Below are positions 59,401-64,000 of a DNA stretch of 64,000 nt, piece by piece (the stretch's first letter is position 1; each line of letters begins with the position of its first letter). Source of the DNA: Haematococcus lacustris (lineage: Eukaryota > Chlorophyta > Chlorophyceae > Chlamydomonadales > Haematococcaceae); assembly GCA_030144725.1 (NCBI GenBank), contig JASKMD010000006.1, positions 198,418 to 262,417 of the forward strand. Reading direction: 5' to 3'. The position numbers were made by a program, and so were the translations under genes. Below the pieces are notes generated by a model. The model made no database searches. It was not told the origin of the DNA and saw only the letters and a list, made by a program, of their open reading frames with translations.

Positions 59401-60198
59401 GCCTTCCAAGTAAGAGTACATGCATCTGTGTTTGCAGCGATCCAATGGATGTCTTGCTATTGTGAACCTGTGGGTGCGTCACGTTTGTGCACCATGCGAT
59501 GCTGCTTAGCTGAACAACAGTGTGGGCATCCTGATGTGCAGTATGCTGCATTGCACACAGCCAGCATTGCATGGCATGCAAGGCATGCAGGGCATGCAGG
59601 GCATGGTTTAGCTAGCAAAGCAGCGTGAGCTGTGAACTTGGGTCATTTGCTGACCTAGCGGTGGGATGCCATGTTGCTTGTGCAGCTCAATCTGTCCCCC
59701 CCCCACCCCCTCCACCTCCTCCACCCCCGCTATCCTCCCCTCCTCCATCCCCCTCTCCTCCCCCACCCCCCAGCCCTTCCCCCGACCCTCCCCCACCCCC
59801 ACCCCCTCTGCCTTCCGAACCCCCACCCCCTCCTCCACCGCCTCCCCCACCACCTGGCAACCCCGACGCTCCTCCTCCTTCGTCACCTCCTCCTCCCCCT
59901 CCCCCTCCTCCTCCTCCCATCCTTCCACCTCCCCCCTCTCCCTCCCCCCCTCCACCCCCGAGCCCTTCCCCCTCCCCCCCTCCTCCTCCCCCCCCCATGC
60001 CTGACGAGCCTCCTCCCCCACCTCCTCCGCCGCCCCCTCCCCCACCGCAGCCCACTGTGCCTGTTCAGCACGCCCCTCCTCCTCCCCCGCCCCCCCCTCC
60101 TCCTCCTCCCAAGAGCCCTCCCCCCTCCCCTTCTCCACCCCCTCCACCCAGCCCCTCCCCCCCTCCCCCCCCTCCTCCCCCTCCCTTCCCTGCGGATC
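41493..60198 (+). CDS. Secreted multi-CTLD, hydroxyproline-rich-type glycoprotein gene (partial at the gap)
   Basis: Exons inferred from GT-AG sites and frame continuity: 41493-41967, 42119-43582, 43692-44140, an uncertain one near 44364-44432, 44565-44699, 44821-45115, 45318-45917, 46104-46291, 46593-47256, 47545-47717, 47908-48089, 48345-48518, 48840-49063, 49320-49455, 49674-50179, 50440-51009, 51277-51846 and ten more repeat exons to the gap. The start at 41493 gives a basic N-region and a hydrophobic core (LILLSLPMLGLLLS, ending ALA), a clear signal peptide. A Ser/Thr-rich segment, about 850 residues of Pro/Ser, five C-type-lectin-like domains and over 2,000 residues of Pro-rich repeat follow. 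Such Pro/Ser tracts are hydroxylated and glycosylated in algal walls, so an extracellular matrix or surface adhesion role is inferred. CTLD proteins are known from Chlamydomonas. Upstream ATGs in the same frame exist but precede the signal sequence. Confidence 0.8.
42119..45115 (+). CDS. Proline-rich exons 2-6 of the lectin gene
   Basis: Exon 2 (42119-43582) is almost pure PPPSPPPPDPPPP-type sequence with spaced Asp, Glu and Arg. Exon 3 (43692-44140) begins with nearly the same bases as exon 2 and repeats its opening order (PPRPPRPPPSPPP), so it arose by exon duplication. Exons 5 (44565-44699) and 6 (44821-45115) continue in phase. The small exon near 44364-44432 ends at a good GTAAGC donor but is out of phase by one base after the nearest AG; a C-run length error (44367-44375) would explain this. 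These segments would form extended polyproline-II rods. Confidence 0.75.
45318..45917 (+). CDS. CTLD 1 of the lectin gene
   Basis: One exon encodes a whole C-type-lectin-like fold: LAWAAARSACQSYGGDLASF (first helix and Cys), VWLGLTDASSEGWFYW (the WIGL-like core), LNCVVA and KDCASQQLALC (paired Cys). The calcium/sugar motifs EPN or QPD and WND are not seen, so classical sugar binding is doubtful. A short Pro/Ala linker ends the exon at a GTGGGG donor. Confidence 0.85.
46104..46801 (+). CDS. CTLD 2 of the lectin gene
   Basis: Split by an intron (46292-46592). The first part has PLAWADAESACIAVGGHLASF. The second has LVWLGWNTLRSPTSDWVWVD, CGAVWY and PRACSEPHPYIC. The intron carries an inverted copy of part of the CTLD 1 exon. 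Confidence 0.8.
46310..46466 (-). repeat. Inverted duplicate of the CTLD 1 exon inside an intron
   Basis: Read on the minus strand this 157-bp stretch encodes GWFYWASSWESPNTETSAWY and continues to YANKDLFNSYAPVDT. It is nearly the same as 45583-45734 of the plus-strand CTLD 1 exon, with few substitutions. It lies in the intron between the two CTLD 2 exons, in opposite orientation. Confidence 0.9.
46850..47717 (+). CDS. CTLD 3 of the lectin gene
   Basis: Begins with GRSYRFNFTHNGVHYQYVND and AAARRHCAAALPGGRLAYG. It has an extended loop rich in Pro and Thr, then AVWIGYYADSDGWYTS. After the intron 47257-47544 it ends with ACAAAD...YHCATELPFLCM. The long loop between helix and core is unusual for a CTLD. 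Confidence 0.7.
47908..48938 (+). CDS. CTLD 4 of the lectin gene
   Basis: Three exons (47908-48089, 48345-48518, 48840 onward). Motifs in order: TWHAARSICDAQNGTLATF, AVWMGASATAIDSVWTWVDG, LVWSNWDASL, QCGVVR and ADCLDTHAYICKTR. A Pro-rich linker precedes it. Confidence 0.8.
48113..48218. repeat. Intronic 32-bp tandem repeat
   Basis: Three copies of a unit containing GCCAGTGTGTGGGGCCCAGG in the intron 48090-48344. Confidence 0.85.
48960..50179 (+). CDS. CTLD 5 and following linker of the lectin gene
   Basis: Exons 48840-49063 (end), 49320-49455 and 49674-50179. Motifs: FATGCAMAVQSYLDASDMC, GLLAWFESEIEFDTVM, LWIGASLNQPSY, QQCLATD and DDVCSRPKPFLCKS, followed by about 65 residues of Pro-rich linker to a GTAAGT donor. 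The 49064 donor and 49319 acceptor are the least certain junctions. Confidence 0.7.
51010..60198 (+). repeat. Tandem exon+intron repeat, 837-846-bp units
   Basis: Donor sites GTAAGAGTAC occur at 51010, 51847, 52684, 53521, 54367, 55204, 56050, 56887, 57726, 58572 and 59410, giving units of 837, 837, 837, 846, 837, 846, 837, 839, 846 and 838 bp. Each unit has a 267-276-bp intron and a 570-bp exon of about 190 Pro-rich codons. Both intron phases are 1, so any number of units keeps frame. The 9-bp difference is one extra GGCATGCAG in the intron. Units are nearly identical, which points to recent unequal exchange or conversion. The units with exons starting near 57154 and 58838 have one extra C in the first C-run. 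Confidence 0.95.
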
Positions 60199-60698
60199 NN
60201 NNNNNNNNNNNNNNNNNNNNNNNNNNNNNNNNNNNNNNNNNNNNNNNNNNNNNNNNNNNNNNNNNNNNNNNNNNNNNNNNNNNNNNNNNNNNNNNNNNNN
60301 NNNNNNNNNNNNNNNNNNNNNNNNNNNNNNNNNNNNNNNNNNNNNNNNNNNNNNNNNNNNNNNNNNNNNNNNNNNNNNNNNNNNNNNNNNNNNNNNNNNN
60401 NNNNNNNNNNNNNNNNNNNNNNNNNNNNNNNNNNNNNNNNNNNNNNNNNNNNNNNNNNNNNNNNNNNNNNNNNNNNNNNNNNNNNNNNNNNNNNNNNNNN
60501 NNNNNNNNNNNNNNNNNNNNNNNNNNNNNNNNNNNNNNNNNNNNNNNNNNNNNNNNNNNNNNNNNNNNNNNNNNNNNNNNNNNNNNNNNNNNNNNNNNNN
60601 NNNNNNNNNNNNNNNNNNNNNNNNNNNNNNNNNNNNNNNNNNNNNNNNNNNNNNNNNNNNNNNNNNNNNNNNNNNNNNNNNNNNNNNNNNNNNNNNNN
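60199..60698. other. Assembly gap
   Basis: 500 N. It follows directly inside the Pro-rich repeat exon, so the repeat number is unknown and the 3' ends of both flanking genes are hidden. Frames spanning the Ns are meaningless. Confidence 1.
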
Positions 60699-60864
60699 TG
60701 GCAGGGCCAGGGCTGAACTTTTGGCTTCCATCTCCAACCAGCTCAAACTGTGAATTGGCTCTCACAACTTGTGCATTCAAGGTTGGCAATAAGTTCAATA
60801 AGCGCAGTTCTAGGTGACACAGTGACGCAATGGTAGATGCTTGCCAAACGCTCGCTTGCCAAAC
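60699..60864. other. Sequence between gap and polycystin exon
   Basis: Short unique stretch. On the minus strand it follows a GTGAGC donor at 60870-60865 and probably contains intron and possibly one more polycystin exon running into the gap. Confidence 0.4.
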
Positions 60865-63800
60865 GCTCACCGGTACCCAAACACCAGGTTGCAGATGGCG
60901 GCCAGCAGGGCTATGACGAAAATGAGCACGCCCATGAAGTGCAGGAAGTCGGGCAAAAAGTACGCCAAGGTGCCGCTGATGATGGACAGACGCGGCTGGA
61001 AGGCCACCTTGTTAATGAGCCGCAACATGAGCAGCAGCAGGACGACCGACTGCAGCACGCCGTACCACACCTGCGCCAGGGGCAGGGGCAGCACAAACAC
61101 CCTAACATGCACCCTTACATGCACCCCAATTACACCCTTACATGCACCCTTACATGCACCCCAATTGTTTGGGGTTGTTTTGTAGAGGATGCCTGTTTAT
61201 CACCAGTTGTTGCCACCATCAGGGCCAGTTGTTTGTTTGATGGGCCTGAGCCAGGACCTGAGCCTGGATGAGCCTAAGCCTGTGCCTTGCATGTTGCCAC
61301 CAGTTGTTTGTTTGTGCTGTTTGGGGAGGATCATTATCATGCCAGCTCTTTATACCATCCCCAAGTGTATCCGCCCTGCACCCTGCTCGCAGCCTGCTGT
61401 ACAAGGTGCCACTCACATAGGTGCGGTGCATCGTCCAATACTGCTTGAACATGTAGCCAAGGTCCTTCAAGGGCCCAAGGTCGTCTGGCAGGGCCCAGCG
61501 GAAGGGGGTGCCTGGCTGAGGCATGCCGCTGCTCACCAGCTTCGTCCACGCAGAGGGCACGCTGGGGAGGCCCAGGCGCTCCGCATTGAGTAAAGCCATC
61601 ATTGAGGTGGCGGCCTTAAGCTGCTGCATCTGCTCTGGGTCGTAGCGTGCCTGATCCTTGCGCAGCAAGAACATGTTGGCGGGCGCGAAAGCGTCGGCGT
61701 CGTACACATCGAAAGTTGACTTGATGGGGGCGTTGGGCGACTGATAGAAGACGTAAACGTATAGCAGGACGAGGGCGGTCAGCATCAGCACACCAACAGC
61801 CCCCTCGTACAACATCCAAAAGGGCGTGGCACGCTCACGGTACACGCGCTTGGCGCGCTGCTGCCGGGCATGAAGCTCCTCTGCACCAGCATCAGGCAGC
61901 ACGGCAGGGTGAGGGCCACCCGCCTGCCTTCCCTGCCCTCCTTTTGCCTGATTTGCTCCGCCCTGCACCCTGCTCGCAGCCTGTTGTACAAGGTGCCACT
62001 CACCTCGTGTGAGCTGCACTGCCGGTTGCACGTCCGCGTCCATGATGCGGTGCTGCGCATTGAGGGAGCGCCCGATGTCATACACAGCCCCCAGCACATA
62101 GCCAATGGTAAACAGTATCATGATCCAGTCAGGGATAAAGCGCCAGTACTGCTGCGACGCGATGTACCGTGAATAGTCTATGGCGGGCAGCGCTTTGAAG
62201 GACTGCTTAAGAGTGATGACGCTTTCCCAAGAGAATTGGCCCTCCCACAGACCGAACACCCGCAGGTCAGGGTTGTAGATGACGGCGCTGGCAGTCATGG
62301 TGCGTGTCAATTCCTTGTTCAGGTACTGCCCATCTGAGAGGTACGACAGCATCTGCATGAGAAGCAGGCACCAGCACAACCTTCACCCACTGCACTGGAC
62401 CTGAGCCACCATGTGGATGCCCTGACCTTCCCTGACACCCAAACCTCAATCCCACCCCAACCCCAGCTCCAGCTCCAGTCCCCTTGACCTTACACCCTGA
62501 CCCTGAACCTGACTTACGAGGTTGCTGCGTCAGCCATCCCAGCCTTGTCAACACAGGCAGTGTGAAGGCATCACACTCACCTGCTGCACCCGGGCCCTGG
62601 GAAGGCCTGCCGCGATGTACACTGGGTATCCATCCCCGATCTCAGTTCCCATGACTGCCTCCGGCACATACTGGAAGCCGTAAGGCATGCGGTTCGGGTC
62701 CACTGACTGCTTCACAGCGCTGACGTTGTACCACAGCTGGGGGTAGGGCGCTAGGCTGACGTCGTACAGTGTAGCCTTGGGGGAAAATACTGGGTCCAGA
62801 CCCATACCCCCTCCATCCACCGAGTTCACCACAGTAGCCTGGGCGGTGCACAGCTGCTCCAGGGGGCTGTACTTGGAGTCACAGGCTGTCCTGGCGAGCC
62901 TGGACACTGAGTGGCGGGTGGTGTGCAGCAGCAGGCCCCCCATGATGAAGCTGCTGCCGGCATCCCCCACCCTGCGGCTGAGGTTCACAACTGGGAAGGC
63001 CGGCTGCGAGGTGCCAACAGCAGCCAGGGGCACATGGTAACCCTGAGCCGGGGAGAAGGCAGGAGGGGGGTGAGGGGGAGCGGGCGAGGGAGGGGGGGGA
63101 GGGAAAGCCCACATGCCGGGCTGCTGCTGCAGCAGCTGACGCTGCGCCTGTCCTGCCAGTGAGGATGCAGCATGAGCATACAGTTGCTGGGTGTTCCGGG
63201 GGGGAGCAGGCTGCACTCTCCGAGAGGAGAAGAGCCAGTTAGCTGCTGCTGTGAGGAAGCTGTGAGCTGCACTCAAGGCAGGTTGGCTCGAGTGGCTGGC
63301 AATAGATGCCAGAGCCGCGACCCAGCCTTGTGGTGCAGGGTTAGGGAGGTCCCAGCTGCCATGCTCATCCTGCAAGCTGTGCAGCAGGCTTCGGCGGCGG
63401 CCATTGATGAGCGCAGCAAGAATGGAGGCATTGAAGGTAGTGGCGTTGAAAGCAGTGGAGTTGACTGCAGAGTACAGGTTCTGGTCTTGGCTGCCTTGCA
63501 CGCCATTTGGATCGGCGCTGTAGCGGTAAACGCTAAAGGAAACATGCCAGTTGCCAGTGCGGTCCATCAGGCAGCCCAGGTATGTGCTGTAGTCGGTTTG
63601 GCTCAGGGTGGCATCCAGCCTGCACAGCCACGTGGCAGGGACTGTGTCAAAGGCTAGATGCACTTCACACCAGCTGGGCACACTAATTTCCATTCTGTTG
63701 TTCTCAAAAGACATTGTTACCATGTCAACCCGCGTCCACCCCAGTCAGGTCACTCACCCTAGACCCTGCACCACAGCCAGAGTGTTGACCGCCACGCTCT

Positions 63801-63954
63801 CAGCCGCAGCACTGGTGGCCGCCACTGTCTCCGCCAGGAGGTTCAAACCCATGGTCAGGGCAGTGAGCTGGGCGTTGGGGACAGCCTGCACCTTCTTGAT
63901 TCGGTCATAGGCCACGAACGCACGCGCCACCATGGATGTGTACACGGTGTCAAC
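60865..63954 (-). CDS. Polycystin (PKD2-type) cation channel, partial
   Basis: Minus-strand exons: 63954-63758, about 63694-62581, 62352-62004, 61880-61417 and 61070-60871, with GT-AG introns. The second exon encodes the large extracellular (TOP-like) domain, with several N-x-S/T sites and an internal Pro-rich insert (PPPPPSPAPPHPPP), ending YPVYIAAGLPRARVQQ. The third has RTMTASAVIYNPDLRVF and a membrane span (WIMILFTIGYVLGAVYDI). The fourth has another span (VGVLMLTALVLLYVYVF) and a long loop. The fifth has VWYGVLQSVVLLLLMLRLI, FQPRLSIISGTL and FLHFMGVLIFVIALLAAICNLVFG, the S4-S5 region typical of polycystins. The pore and tail should lie beyond 60871 in the gap, and the N-terminus lies beyond the window. 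Polycystins are ciliary or plasma-membrane Ca2+-permeable channels; in Chlamydomonas PKD2 acts in flagella during mating. Confidence 0.85.
61371..61417 (-). repeat. Duplicated 5' intron segment (two introns of the polycystin gene)
   Basis: From the donor GTGAGTGGCACC inward, about 46 bp at 61416-61371 and at 62003-61958 are the same except for one base. The two introns then diverge completely. The exon sequence before the donors is unrelated. Confidence 0.85.
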
Positions 63955-64000
63955 CTGGGCGGGCAAGGGGAAGAACAGGGATGCATGTCAGTGGCGGGGC

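Noticed and set aside
50398..59628. Minus-strand Gly/Glu-rich and plus-strand Leu/His-rich frames across the 837-bp repeats
   Set aside because: Shadows of the Pro-rich exon; the PPP frame alone matches splice phases and connects to the CTLD exons.
59608..60870. Frames of 280-420 codons spanning the gap
   Set aside because: They run through 500 unknown bases.

Overview
This window is eukaryotic nuclear DNA, most likely from a chlorophycean (volvocalean) green alga. The evidence is GC-rich sequence, genes split by short GT-AG introns, very long hydroxyproline-type Pro/Ser exons next to C-type-lectin-like domains, a polycystin channel gene, Copia and Ty3/Gypsy retroelements, and a Fanzor (eukaryotic TnpB-like) remnant. 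From memory, the Fanzor C-terminus resembles a high-copy family I associate with Haematococcus lacustris; I could not check this.

Region 1 (1-28,000) is almost entirely repeats and carries no convincing host gene. Its organising principle is a family of non-autonomous DNA transposons with an 18-bp terminal inverted repeat (CACTCACGATAAAYAAGG). Three complete copies (985-5974, 13591-17175, 21660-25014) have 2-bp target duplications (CA, CT, TG). Each has two different subterminal modules, A and B. Just inside them are arrays of a 12-bp palindrome or near-palindrome: ATCTGTACAGAT in the first copy, ATCTGTGCAGAT/ATCTGCACAGAT in the others. An unoccupied target site for the 13591-17175 copy is visible at 22996. 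Around and between the copies lie kilobase arrays of a second palindrome (CTACAGTACTGTAG), CAG triplets, G-runs up to about 80 bases, GGGCT pentamers and many minisatellites. A block of about 2,884 bp is tandemly duplicated at 8.3-14.1 kb and present again at 20.6-23 kb.

Region 2 (28,000-39,800) is a retroelement graveyard. It holds a Copia gag with its 5' LTR (minus strand) and a Gypsy element with essentially identical long LTRs but an internally deleted pol. It also holds a minus-strand chimera with a PHD finger, a Gypsy-type RNase H and a LINE-type RNase H, then the C-terminal half of a Fanzor nuclease gene in two exons.

Region 3 (about 41,490-64,000) holds two convergent host genes. The plus-strand gene encodes a secreted or membrane-anchored protein: signal peptide, long proline-rich exons, five CTLDs, then a proline-rich exon repeated in at least twelve near-identical copies on 837-846-bp exon+intron units, running into a 500-N gap. 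The minus-strand gene encodes a polycystin (PKD2-type) cation channel, cut at the 5' side by the window edge and at the 3' side near the gap.
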